Positions 27,820-36,217 are shown, numbered from the stretch's first letter. The stretch is 64,000 nucleotides of DNA from Segatella copri (GCF_019249655.2 NZ_CP137557.1:2947001-3011000); one strand, 5' to 3'. The notes: a model not told the origin generated them from the sequence alone. Program-made: numbers and translations.

Positions 27820-27899
27820 AATCTTTTCTCACGAAAACACAAAAGAAAAAGACCAAAAACTTGCACAAAAGAGAAATATTTCTTATTTTTGCAGCAAAA
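27820..27899 (+). repeat. promoter-cassette repeat, copy D (full length)
   Basis: Longest copy, starting AATCTTTTCTCACGAAAACA, with CTTG (27860-27863), 20 bp, TATTTTTG (27884-27891). It drives the McrB-like gene and matches copies A and B closely. Confidence 0.85.
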
Positions 27900-27913
27900 T
27901 AAACTGTAGAAAT

Positions 27914-29722
27914 ATGACAACAGAAGAACAATATAAAAATTTCATTAAGAATTGCACTACCTCACCAAAAAGTGTCAACAACTATAGTGACTTTAAGCGC
28001 ATCAATGAAACTGTAGCCAAAATCAAAGGAGTTGATTCCTTTGATATCTACTCTTGTGTACATACCAAAGAACTACAAGATATAATTGATTCACTTAACA
28101 ACAATGAAGAATTCAAGCAGTATGAGAAAACTGGCAGTAACCAGTATTCTAACGCCCTAAAGACATACATGCGATTTCTTTACGCTAAAGAAATTTTCCA
28201 GAATGAAGCTAAAAAGATAAAGGCTCCTTCAAATCTTACTCTTCAACAGATTTACTATGGCGCTCCTGGTACAGGTAAATCAAAGACCATCAAGGATTTG
28301 ACTTTTGGTGAAGATGTTATTCGTACCACATTCCATCCAGACTCTGATTACGCCTCTTTTGTAGGTACTTATAAACCTATTACAGAAGAAGTTGTACTCC
28401 GAGATTGTAATGGCAAAAAGGTTATTGATGAGGAAACCGGAAAGGTTGTAAAGGAAGACAGAATTGCCTACAAGTTCATTCCTCAGGCTTTTCTCGAAGC
28501 CTATGTTGAAGCGTGGAAGAAACTTGGATCCGGCAAAAAGCAATATCTTATCATCGAAGAAATAAACAGAGGAAATTGTGCCCAGATCTTTGGTGACCTG
28601 TTCCAATTGCTCGATCGCAACGAATATGGTTTTTCTGATTATCCTATCGTTGCAGATAAGGATATGCAGAAATATCTTAAAAAGGAATTTGAAGGATGGG
28701 AGATTACGAATAAAGACAAAATCAATCAGCTCTATGGCGAAGCCAATATGATAGGCCTCATCATGAAGGGAGAACGACTTGTTTTGCCTTCAAACCTCTA
28801 TATTTGGGCAACAATGAATACCAGCGACCAGAGCCTCTTCCCTATTGACTCTGCCTTTAAACGTCGTTGGGATTGGAAGTATGTGCCTATTCGTGAAGGA
28901 CGTGACAAAGAAACCAACGCTAAACTCAACTGGTATATCAACACGGGTGATAGGCAATACGACTGGTGGTCATTCGTCAGCCAGGTCAACAAGTTGATAG
29001 GTTCACTTACCAATTCTGAAGACAAGAAACTCGGCTATTTCTTCTGCAAGGCAAAAGATGGTGAAATCGATGCCGATTTATTCGTAAGTAAGGTTATCTT
29101 CTATCTCTGGAATGATGTGTTTAAAGACTATGGTTTCGATGACAAGGACTTTCAGGATGAAGAAGGCAAGATTCTGTCTTTCGACCGATTCTACGAGGAT
29201 AAGAACGGCAAGACTAACGTTGATATAGCTATCGTTAAGCAGTTCTTGGAGAATTTGGGAGTGGAGGAATACATTTCAGAAGAAGAGGATTCTGATGATT
29301 CATACGAAAACGAATCAGATTTGGAACTTAACAATAATACCAATAGCAATCAGCGTTCATACGACAAGACGAAATATCGAGTTAATGGAAGCAGCGAACT
29401 CCTAAATAAGGGAGAAACGGCTCTTGCCATAATAGAATATCTGGTTAATAATAAGAAAGAGACATATTCTGAAATTTTAGCAGATATAACCAGATTTATC
29501 AATCCGAAGAAGACTGATAGAATAGTTATAAAGGTAGAGGACTATCCTCAATGGAAAGAGAAACATAAAAATGACAAAGGTAAACGTTGGTACGACGATA
29601 ATCCTTTAACAACAATAGATAACGTCAAATTTTATTTTACAACACAATGGGGCATAGATAATATCGATCTTATTATTGAATTAGCAAAATCAAAAGGATG
29701 TACTGTTGAATCCGTAAAATAA
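27914..29722 (+). CDS. mcrB: McrB-like AAA+ GTPase of a methylation-dependent restriction system
   Basis: 602 residues. N-terminal region of about 110 residues (target-recognition position in this family, no recognised domain). AAA+ core: YYGAPGTGKSKT Walker A (about 116-126), YLIIEEINRGN Walker B with EINRGN (about 213-222), and ATMNTSDQS plus IDSAFKRRWDW (McrB signature, about 300-322). An acidic linker (about 450-480) leads to a C-terminal basic domain (from about 498) that reads like a winged helix. It translocates DNA with McrC, encoded 6 bp downstream. No methyltransferase is adjacent, consistent with a modification-dependent enzyme. Confidence 0.88.
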   Translation: MTTEEQYKNFIKNCTTSPKSVNNYSDFKRINETVAKIKGVDSFDIYSCVHTKELQDIIDSLNNNEEFKQYEKTGSNQYSNALKTYMRFLYAKEIFQNEAKKIKAPSNLTLQQIYYGAPGTGKSKTIKDLTFGEDVIRTTFHPDSDYASFVGTYKPITEEVVLRDCNGKKVIDEETGKVVKEDRIAYKFIPQAFLEAYVEAWKKLGSGKKQYLIIEEINRGNCAQIFGDLFQLLDRNEYGFSDYPIVADKDMQKYLKKEFEGWEITNKDKINQLYGEANMIGLIMKGERLVLPSNLYIWATMNTSDQSLFPIDSAFKRRWDWKYVPIREGRDKETNAKLNWYINTGDRQYDWWSFVSQVNKLIGSLTNSEDKKLGYFFCKAKDGEIDADLFVSKVIFYLWNDVFKDYGFDDKDFQDEEGKILSFDRFYEDKNGKTNVDIAIVKQFLENLGVEEYISEEEDSDDSYENESDLELNNNTNSNQRSYDKTKYRVNGSSELLNKGETALAIIEYLVNNKKETYSEILADITRFINPKKTDRIVIKVEDYPQWKEKHKNDKGKRWYDDNPLTTIDNVKFYFTTQWGIDNIDLIIELAKSKGCTVESVK

Positions 29723-29728
29723 CATAAC

Positions 29729-31468
29729 ATGAGAATCCTCATAGAAGAACATCAGTATCAGGCTGAACAGATCAGGGATGTCCTGCACGGCATTGACGCC
29801 ATGCAGGACATTGATGGCAACGTCAGCGTTAACTATGTTGGGTATTACTACAATACCCAACTGAACGATTGCGTCTTTATTTTACCAAAGGTACTGCTGG
29901 AAGACACTCCAGAAGGCGAAAGAGTTTTTGGCAAATACGCCCCAGAAAACATCGTCAACCTGAACCAGAACAACCCTCTTTCTCAACACGAGAAAGACTT
30001 CATCTACGAGTTCTCTGTCTGGATTTACCGCACCATCGAGGTTTACAACAATACCACCAGAAACGGTATTGTATATCACCAGAAAATAGCATGTCTCGGA
30101 AAAAGTACCAGACAAATCAACAACACATTCCTCGATATTCTGCTGGCTCTCATCGACTTCAACAAGCATAACCAGGATTTCATCTTCTTCATCCTGAAGA
30201 ACATCCATTCCGGTTACAACCGCATTCATTGGTCAAAGACCATAGCCACCACGAGTGCCATCATCAGCAAAAACAGCCCTGTTTATACCCATCCTGTCAA
30301 CAGGAAGAAGCAGATCAACTTCGATGAAGAGTTACTGATTATTTTCTATTCTATCCTGAACTATATCAGCGAAAGATATGGTTTCACCAATCATATCAAC
30401 TGCAATTTCCAGTTGATCAAAGGTTATCGCTTCAATACATATCTTGATGGATTAGGAAAGACCAGACTCCTCCAGATTAAATACAAGTACTTTTCGGATA
30501 AAGCATTATATCTCTGGCAGTTATGCTATGACTTCTTTGACAACGCCAAGCGCATGAACATCCAGAAGGAACGTAAAGAGTATCTTCTGGTTAAGAGTTT
30601 CAATATCGTTTTCGAAGCCATTATTGATGAACTTCTGGGAGAAAAGAACATCCCAGCTGGTCTGAAAGAACAAGCTGATGGCAAACGCATAGACCATTTG
30701 TACACCTACCAGAACCTCATTACAAGCAGAGACCCAGAGCCTGTTTATTACATCGGTGACAGCAAATATTACAAGCTGGGCCATGCCATCGGAAAAGAAT
30801 CTGTATATAAGCAGTTTACGTACGCCAGAAACATCATCCAGTGGAACCTGAACCTCTTTATGAACGACGATAAGGACGATGAAGAACTGCAATACGACAA
30901 GCGTAACTTTGGCTACGTACCCAAGCTTCGCGATGACCTGACGGAAGGCTACAACATCATTCCGAACTTCTTCATCAGCGCAAAGATGGCAGAGAATCTC
31001 TCTTTCTCAGACCAGATTTCGTCAACCGACAGGGAAAAGAAGTGCTTCAACACCCAGCATTTCAACGACCGCCTGTTCGATCGAGACACCCTCCTAGTCT
31101 TCCATTACGATGTAAACTTTCTCTATGTCGTATCTCTGTATGCCCGTCATAATGAGCACCAGAAATTCTCGTGGAAAAACAGAGTTCGCAAGATGTTCCG
31201 GGATGAAATCCAGAAAATGCTGGATGAAAGATATGAGTTCTATCGCCTCACGCCAAAAGAAGGTACTCAAGTAGAAGAATTTGTCAGCAGGCATTTCAGA
31301 ATGCTTATCGGCAAAATCTTTTCTCCTTCAAAAGACAATGATTATCTGATACTTGCACTCGAAAAGAACAATTCTGATGAGAAGCTAAAAGAAGAGATAA
31401 TAGAGGCTGCCAAGGAGAAATTCCATCTAGAGGAATTTGCCTTATCAACTAACGGCAAGATTGACTAG
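29729..31468 (+). CDS. mcrC: McrC-like / LlaJI-type restriction endonuclease subunit
   Basis: 579 residues. C-terminal half carries the nuclease core: KRIDHLYTY followed by YYIGDSKYYK (D..DxK of a PD-(D/E)XK fold, about 330-350). The N-terminal 250 residues read as a beta/alpha McrC-like stimulatory region. It should cut DNA once stimulated by the McrB motor. The pair is adjacent with a 6-bp gap. Similarity to the LlaJI family is likely; which modified base is recognised is not visible. It converges on the Nudix gene with only 4 bp between stops. Confidence 0.75.
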   Translation: MRILIEEHQYQAEQIRDVLHGIDAMQDIDGNVSVNYVGYYYNTQLNDCVFILPKVLLEDTPEGERVFGKYAPENIVNLNQNNPLSQHEKDFIYEFSVWIYRTIEVYNNTTRNGIVYHQKIACLGKSTRQINNTFLDILLALIDFNKHNQDFIFFILKNIHSGYNRIHWSKTIATTSAIISKNSPVYTHPVNRKKQINFDEELLIIFYSILNYISERYGFTNHINCNFQLIKGYRFNTYLDGLGKTRLLQIKYKYFSDKALYLWQLCYDFFDNAKRMNIQKERKEYLLVKSFNIVFEAIIDELLGEKNIPAGLKEQADGKRIDHLYTYQNLITSRDPEPVYYIGDSKYYKLGHAIGKESVYKQFTYARNIIQWNLNLFMNDDKDDEELQYDKRNFGYVPKLRDDLTEGYNIIPNFFISAKMAENLSFSDQISSTDREKKCFNTQHFNDRLFDRDTLLVFHYDVNFLYVVSLYARHNEHQKFSWKNRVRKMFRDEIQKMLDERYEFYRLTPKEGTQVEEFVSRHFRMLIGKIFSPSKDNDYLILALEKNNSDEKLKEEIIEAAKEKFHLEEFALSTNGKID

Positions 31469-31472
31469 CCTA

Positions 31473-31865
31473 TTATAAGATACTTTCCACTACCCCAACA
31501 TCCGCTGCAGCCCAGTCGAGATTTTTCAACTCTACAGGGCTGCACCACTTGCTATCAGCATGCTCCCTTCTCTTGAACCCATCAGCCTCAGCTTTTGGAG
31601 TACACAGATAAGCAGTCATGGTTATTGAGAAATCAGGATACTCGTGATTCACGGTCACCAGCTCCTCTCCTACTTCAACAGGATACTCCATCTCCTCCAT
31701 CAGCTCACGAGCCAGCGCCTGCTGAGGAGTTTCACCAGGTTCTATCTTGCCACCAGGAAACTCCCATTTATAGCTGGTATATTCAAACTTCGTCTTGCCT
31801 TTCTGCATGCAGAGGTACTTGCCATCATGGCAAACCACGGCTGCTACTACATTATAATGTTTCAT
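31473..31865 (-). CDS. MutT-like Nudix (deoxy)nucleoside triphosphate pyrophosphohydrolase
   Basis: 130 residues. The Nudix box GKIEPGETPQQALARELMEE is complete (G x5 E x7 RELxEE, about 37-57). WEFPGG precedes it. The family hydrolyses NTP or dNTP analogues to monophosphate and pyrophosphate. It starts 23 bp after the PLD-helicase stop and is co-transcribed with it. Pairing of these two gene types suggests a common process (nucleotide signal, modified nucleotides or repair) but that is inference. Confidence 0.9.
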   Translation of the reverse strand: MKHYNVVAAVVCHDGKYLCMQKGKTKFEYTSYKWEFPGGKIEPGETPQQALARELMEEMEYPVEVGEELVTVNHEYPDFSITMTAYLCTPKAEADGFKRREHADSKWCSPVELKNLDWAAADVGVVESIL

Positions 31866-31888
31866 TGTCTATTCTCCTAAAATATAAT

Positions 31889-34660
31889 TTACTCCATCCA
31901 CTGGAAATCCTCCTGCAATTCTTGCGGCAACGGATTGTCCATGTGAATATCATACAATATGGAACCATTCGTCGTTGCTTCCTTTCTTGGATTCTCCAAA
32001 TGCCCTGTTCCGATATAGGTATATGGCAGAGTGATACCATTCTCGGCACTCACCTTTCTCACAAATACTAATACCCTTTTGGCAGCCCGCTGCAAAGCCT
32101 CATCCTTGGCAGAAATATGGGCAATACTTTCCCACTGAAAAATATCCGGAGCCAAGAACTTGTCATTATACTTCAGATGATCATCCAGGGAAGCATCCTT
32201 CTTCAAACCAGCAAAAACATACATATTGCCATTCTTATAGTAAGTGCCATACTGATTGTGCTTCGGATTCTCCAATATCTTCAAGAGCACCTGGTCCTGG
32301 CGATAATCCTGCCATAACAGGAAATCTTCTTTCGTGTCAGCATACCTTGCCTCATATTGCGTCAGCCCATAGTTGAGCAAATCTTGCAGATATGCCTCAT
32401 ATTCCTGTTCTCTTTCACCACACAAATGCACTTCACTCTCTTTTATCTTCACCGCATTTCCATCTTCCAGGAATCGCAAAGCGTGCTCCAGTTGCTCATA
32501 CTTGAAACCTGGGATCTCCTCCTGGATATTGGCTTCTATATGCGATAACGTAGTCTCTCCGTTCAGTAAATTCCTGATTATCAAATACTCGTGTTCTCTT
32601 ACCAAAGGCAAAAGACTTGAAAGATAGTTGATGCAAGCTATCTGCTCTTCTGAGAATACAGGCAAATCCTCTTCCTCTATACCCTTCAAGAAGCCATAAT
32701 AAGAATTGGTTTTCTTGGAACCAATCTTTATCTTCATGAATTTCAAGAGATTAGGAGCATAATCACTATTCATATAATCCATGTGCGATGGATAAGACGG
32801 AGTCTTCAGATATGCCTTGAAATTCTGATAATCCATCTTCAGATAGTTGATGCGATTGAAATTCTCGCTCTCTATCTTGTCAATGATTTCTTCTTTAGAA
32901 AGATCGTCGATATGTATCTCAACACCATAATCATCCAAGCCCAAACTTTTGAAATCATTCCTTACCATAAACTTCAAGAGTTTCTTTTCCAAGATGGAAT
33001 TGCGGGAAAGACTACCAAGTGCCAAGGCTATATGAACGCTACGCTTATAGCTATTGCCGATGAAATCGAGTATCGTAACATAAGGCTTGTTGGCATACTT
33101 ACGAAGTCCTCGACCCAATTGCTGTAAGAAGATGGTACTCGATTCCGTTGGGCGCAGGAAAAGCACCATGTTGACACCAGGAATATCCACACCCTCGTTC
33201 AGGATATCTACAGCAAACAGGATTTCCAAATCCCGGTTTTCATCTTGCAAATCATTATAAGCACGAATACGTTCACCGGTCTTGTTCTTACCACTCAAGA
33301 AAGCAGTATGATAATAATCACCCAGATTATCAGCCATCATTCTAGCATGCTGGATGTTTCTACAGAAAGCCAGAGCCTTCAGTTTCTGTCCTTCCATACG
33401 ATGTTTTTCAATCTGTTTATGGATAAACTCACAGTTTTCCGGTGTAGAAATCTGCGAAATCAAACGGCGTTCTCCTGAAGCTGTCAAGCCATAATCAACC
33501 AGTTCGTCACGAATGCCGAAATAATGGAATGGCACAATCAGATCATTGATGATGGCATCACGAAGTCGCAACTCGTATGGGATATTATTGCCGAAAATCT
33601 CTACTACATCCTGATTATCCATACGGTTCTCGGTAGCTGTCAAACCCAGCAGGAACTCTGGCTCAAAATAGTCGATGATTTTCCGATAACTGTCCGCAAC
33701 AGCATGATGACACTCATCGATGATGATATAATCGAATTCCTTCTTATCAAAGAGTTCGAGTGAGCGACACATAGATACATTGGTAGAAAACAGAAAATCT
33801 TCTTCTGTTTCCTTTGCTTCCGCATTATACAAGCCGCAAGTTTTAGAGCCACCAAATACCTTTTGGAATGTCTCTAAAGATTTCTTCAAGATAGAGCCCT
33901 CGTGCACAATATAGAGTAATCTGTCTGGGTTGAAATTGAGCGCATCAAATGCTGCCAGATATGTTTTTCCGGAACCTGTAGCAGAAATCACCAAAGCCCT
34001 CTCCTGTCCGATGGCACGGTAACGATTCAATTCACGAAGTGCTTTACGCTGCATATAGTTAGGCTTGATATCGGAATTCGCCATATCGTAATCCATATCC
34101 CAACGCTCTATCGCAAAACTGAGTTTTGTAGAGTAATCCTTGATTCTATCCTGTGATAATTCATAAGTCTGGTTCCAAAGATTTTCAAACTCATTCATTG
34201 CATCAAGATAAGCCTCGGTATCACGGTCGCAGTTTACAACCAAATCCCACTCTATGTTTTTCAACAAAGCATAGCGGGTGATATTAGATGACCCAACAAT
34301 CATCTCGATTCCATCTTCCATCTCGAAGAGATAGCCCTTGGAGTGGAATCCATTGGTAGAATAGTTTTTCTCATCGTGGAAGCATTCGTCATCCAGATGG
34401 CATTCAAAATTGGGATATCGGGTCAGGCTCATGAAAAAGTTCAAAGATTCCACATCCGTGAAGTTCTGATAGGTAGAAGTGATGATTCTTCCTTTGGCTC
34501 CACGTTCTACAGCAGCCTTGATGTCCTTAGACAGGAGTACCAAGCCGGCTTTCTTGATAAAGCTGACCGAGAAATCAAATGCCTTGCAGCGACGCAAGTT
34601 CATCTGAATGGTTGACAAGAAGGTTGTCTCTGTATAATTTGTTAAGAATCTCGATTTCAT
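31889..34660 (-). CDS. PLD nuclease - DEAD/DEAH helicase - DUF3427 fusion protein
   Basis: 923 residues. An N-terminal phospholipase-D-like nuclease domain (about 1-170) has FHSKGYLFEM and VGSSNITR (HxK plus GSSN). A superfamily 2 helicase follows (about 210-560): SATGSGKTYLAA, IIIDECHHA, LLGLTAT, and QQLGRGLRKY (motif VI). The C-terminal 300 residues include NPKHNQYGTYYKNGNMYVFAGLKKD, which resembles DUF3427. It probably unwinds and cuts DNA. Location in a defence island and pairing with a Nudix gene suggest an anti-phage or DNA-damage role. Confidence 0.88.
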   Translation of the reverse strand: MKSRFLTNYTETTFLSTIQMNLRRCKAFDFSVSFIKKAGLVLLSKDIKAAVERGAKGRIITSTYQNFTDVESLNFFMSLTRYPNFECHLDDECFHDEKNYSTNGFHSKGYLFEMEDGIEMIVGSSNITRYALLKNIEWDLVVNCDRDTEAYLDAMNEFENLWNQTYELSQDRIKDYSTKLSFAIERWDMDYDMANSDIKPNYMQRKALRELNRYRAIGQERALVISATGSGKTYLAAFDALNFNPDRLLYIVHEGSILKKSLETFQKVFGGSKTCGLYNAEAKETEEDFLFSTNVSMCRSLELFDKKEFDYIIIDECHHAVADSYRKIIDYFEPEFLLGLTATENRMDNQDVVEIFGNNIPYELRLRDAIINDLIVPFHYFGIRDELVDYGLTASGERRLISQISTPENCEFIHKQIEKHRMEGQKLKALAFCRNIQHARMMADNLGDYYHTAFLSGKNKTGERIRAYNDLQDENRDLEILFAVDILNEGVDIPGVNMVLFLRPTESSTIFLQQLGRGLRKYANKPYVTILDFIGNSYKRSVHIALALGSLSRNSILEKKLLKFMVRNDFKSLGLDDYGVEIHIDDLSKEEIIDKIESENFNRINYLKMDYQNFKAYLKTPSYPSHMDYMNSDYAPNLLKFMKIKIGSKKTNSYYGFLKGIEEEDLPVFSEEQIACINYLSSLLPLVREHEYLIIRNLLNGETTLSHIEANIQEEIPGFKYEQLEHALRFLEDGNAVKIKESEVHLCGEREQEYEAYLQDLLNYGLTQYEARYADTKEDFLLWQDYRQDQVLLKILENPKHNQYGTYYKNGNMYVFAGLKKDASLDDHLKYNDKFLAPDIFQWESIAHISAKDEALQRAAKRVLVFVRKVSAENGITLPYTYIGTGHLENPRKEATTNGSILYDIHMDNPLPQELQEDFQWME

Positions 34661-34684
34661 AAGCCTTGTATTTTATTTCAAATG

Positions 34685-34692
34685 CAAAAGTA
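34685..34692 (-). promoter_or_regulatory. -7 box for the PLD-helicase/Nudix operon
   Basis: TACTTTTG on the minus strand, 25 bp before ATG 34660. There is no clear -33 box. Confidence 0.55.
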
Positions 34693-34798
34693 CAAAAAAG
34701 ATTCCACTTACGTTACTTTTCTCATACTTTTTTTTCAGAATATTGGCTATACACAGCTATTAGGAATGCTAACATATATTGTTATAGGAGGCCAAAAT

Positions 34799-34830
34799 AA
34801 AACTGTCACAACTGTAATGTAACGTTTTTA
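34799..34830 (+). repeat. CTGTCACAAC element, copy 1
   Basis: AAAACTGTCACAACTGTAAT followed by GTAACGTTTTT. The same element recurs inverted at 35621-35652 and direct at 35766-35799. Confidence 0.75.
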
Positions 34831-34887
34831 GTACAAGTAAATCCTAACGATTAAAAGTATATATTACTGGCTATCAATACTTTAAAT

Positions 34888-34918
34888 CTAGTGACCCTGC
34901 GTTTTACAGGGTCACTAG
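34888..34918. repeat. perfect 12-bp-stem hairpin
   Basis: CTAGTGACCCTG, seven-base loop, CAGGGTCACTAG. There is no T-run, so it is not a standard terminator. A related smaller hairpin GCAGCG-TTT-CGCTGC is at 34975-34989. Confidence 0.7.
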
Positions 34919-35104
34919 AATAGGTAGGTCTGGCTAATTTACTGTATCTACCAGTTGGCTGTCTCTACCCATACGCAGCGTTTCGCTGCATCATGTGGAT
35001 TAACACTCTGGTTTACAGCTATATACTCTTTTTTAGTCCTATGCATCAAATGCTTGATTATGCTTGTCACGATTAGCTGTGGCTTGAGAATAATGATAGC
35101 AGCG

Positions 35105-35419
35105 AAAAAACAAAAAAAGTCAGGTCTAGCGACGCTGCGAAACGCAGCATTGCTAAACCTAACCTAACTCTTTTGCTTGCTTTCATTACTTTTCCTTAAC
35201 TCACATGCAGTTCATTACTCCGAGCGACGTACCAATGGCTGTAGTCAATACAAAAGTTACTTACCTGCGTTCTTACCATTCCGTGGAGTGCACTTTACTT
35301 TACGATACTTAATGTTCCCTGTCCATTTTTTTAGTGAGTAGTGAGTAGCGAGCAATGAAGGAATGGTAAGTAACTCTTGGCTTTCTAAAAAATCAGAGGG
35401 GGACGATTTCTCTGAATGA
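35105..35419 (-). ncRNA. candidate structured RNA of about 310 nt (promoter-to-terminator unit)
   Basis: On the minus strand TTTG, 20 bp, TACCTTTG (35425-35456) predicts a start near 35419. The unit ends in an 18-bp imperfect stem (35122-35139 / 35143-35160) followed by TTTTTTTGTTTTTT, a terminator-like end. Only tiny ORFs with ATG lie within (longest seen about 27 residues). The segment 35360-35374 can pair either with 35272-35282 or with 35256-35265. Not matched to any RNA family I know. Confidence 0.4.
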
Positions 35420-35424
35420 CGGTG

Positions 35425-35456
35425 CAAAGGTACAACTTTTCTCGGATACCACCAAA
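35425..35456 (-). promoter_or_regulatory. orphan consensus promoter
   Basis: TTTG (35453-35456), 20 bp, TACCTTTG (35425-35432) on the minus strand. No recognised gene follows. Confidence 0.6.
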
Positions 35457-35620
35457 AAACACCCTGCACAGTTCTGTTAAACGGAATTAACATTTGCGAC
35501 GGATTCAGTTAAAAATAAAAACTCATAGATCTTTGGGTGAGAAAACTATGAGATGATACCAGGAACTCTATGAGATGATATCTGGAAAAGCTTAGTGCGT
35601 TTTTGCTCTCATTTTACTCA

Positions 35621-35799
35621 AAAACGTTACAGTTACAGTTGTGACAGTTTTTTTTCGAAGGGGGTACCCCGTTTTTTGCAAGTTTCAATCTGTAAGTAGT
35701 ATATAATAACTTATATATATAATATATAAGTTCCTTCTATATAACGAAAGAAAGAGGGGTGCGAGAAAAACTGTCACAACCGTAACGTAACGCTTTTTG
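35621..35799. repeat. inverted pair of the CTGTCACAAC element flanking an AT-rich core
   Basis: Copy 2 (35621-35652, inverted) and copy 3 (35766-35799) face each other across about 113 bp. The interval includes AACTTATATATATAATATAT-like sequence (about 35706-35733). The layout is reminiscent of replication or excision control regions. Confidence 0.6.
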
Positions 35800-35867
35800 C
35801 CTCACCAAGCGTTCATCGAGAAATCGCACAGAGGGCAACAGAATGTCTATTTATTTCACACAAAGAT

Positions 35868-35990
35868 AGTCGTACAACTAAAGGGTATACAGTCGTACAA
35901 CTAAAGGGTATACACTCGTACGACTAAAGGGTATACAGTCGTACGACTAAGAGGTGTATACTCGTACGACTATTCAGGTTGTAGTTGTAC
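35868..35990 (+). repeat. 23-bp tandem array, six units
   Basis: Units start at 35868, 35891, 35914, 35937, 35960 and 35983 with exact 23-bp period. Consensus AGTCGTACRACTAAAGGGTA plus TAC. Several units contain all or most of the 12-bp palindrome AGTCGTACGACT. The period is not a multiple of three and stops occur, so it is not coding. Confidence 0.85.
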
Positions 35991-36000
35991 GCTTTAAAGG

Positions 36001-36088
36001 TGTTGCCACTAGGCTCAGCAGACGTGCTGACTGCAGTCAGCAGACCTGGCTACTAGGCTCAGCAGGTCTGCTGAGCCTAGTAGCAACA
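36001..36088. repeat. nested palindromes between two tandem arrays
   Basis: A 17-bp perfect stem (36049-36065 / 36068-36084, containing CTAGGCTCAGCAG), an 18-bp palindrome TGCTGACTGCAGTCAGCA (36025-36042), and an outer 22-bp inverted repeat (36001-36022 / 36067-36088, one mismatch). Confidence 0.9.
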
Positions 36089-36107
36089 GTCAAGAAGATA
36101 CCTTCCC

Positions 36108-36217
36108 GAACCCCGAAAGAGACCTTTTTGAACCCCGAAAGAGATATACTTGAGCCCTAAAAGAGACGTACTTGCAACCACGAAGAGACGTTCTTGCAAC
36201 CAAGAAGCCCTACGCTT
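36108..36217 (+). repeat. 22-bp tandem array, five diverging units
   Basis: Units start at 36108, 36130, 36152, 36174 and 36196. The first is GAACCCCGAAAGAGACCTTT. Divergence grows rightward up to the Fic remnant. Confidence 0.75.

Noticed and set aside
23742..34660. Prophage or transposon carrying the defence genes
   Set aside because: No integrase, transposase, terminase or structural gene, no tRNA flank and no clear terminal direct repeat were found within the window.
35257..35493. 78-codon minus-strand ORF in the 35-kb gap
   Set aside because: A consensus promoter box (35425-35432) falls inside it and its ATG is upstream of that promoter; the composition is unlike neighbouring proteins. 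A non-coding unit fits better.
35954..36160. 68-codon ORF across the tandem arrays and palindromes
   Set aside because: It consists of repeat and palindrome sequence; the 22- and 23-bp periods are incompatible with a repeated reading frame.
35868..36217. CRISPR array
   Set aside because: Units follow each other without unique spacers, and no cas genes are present.
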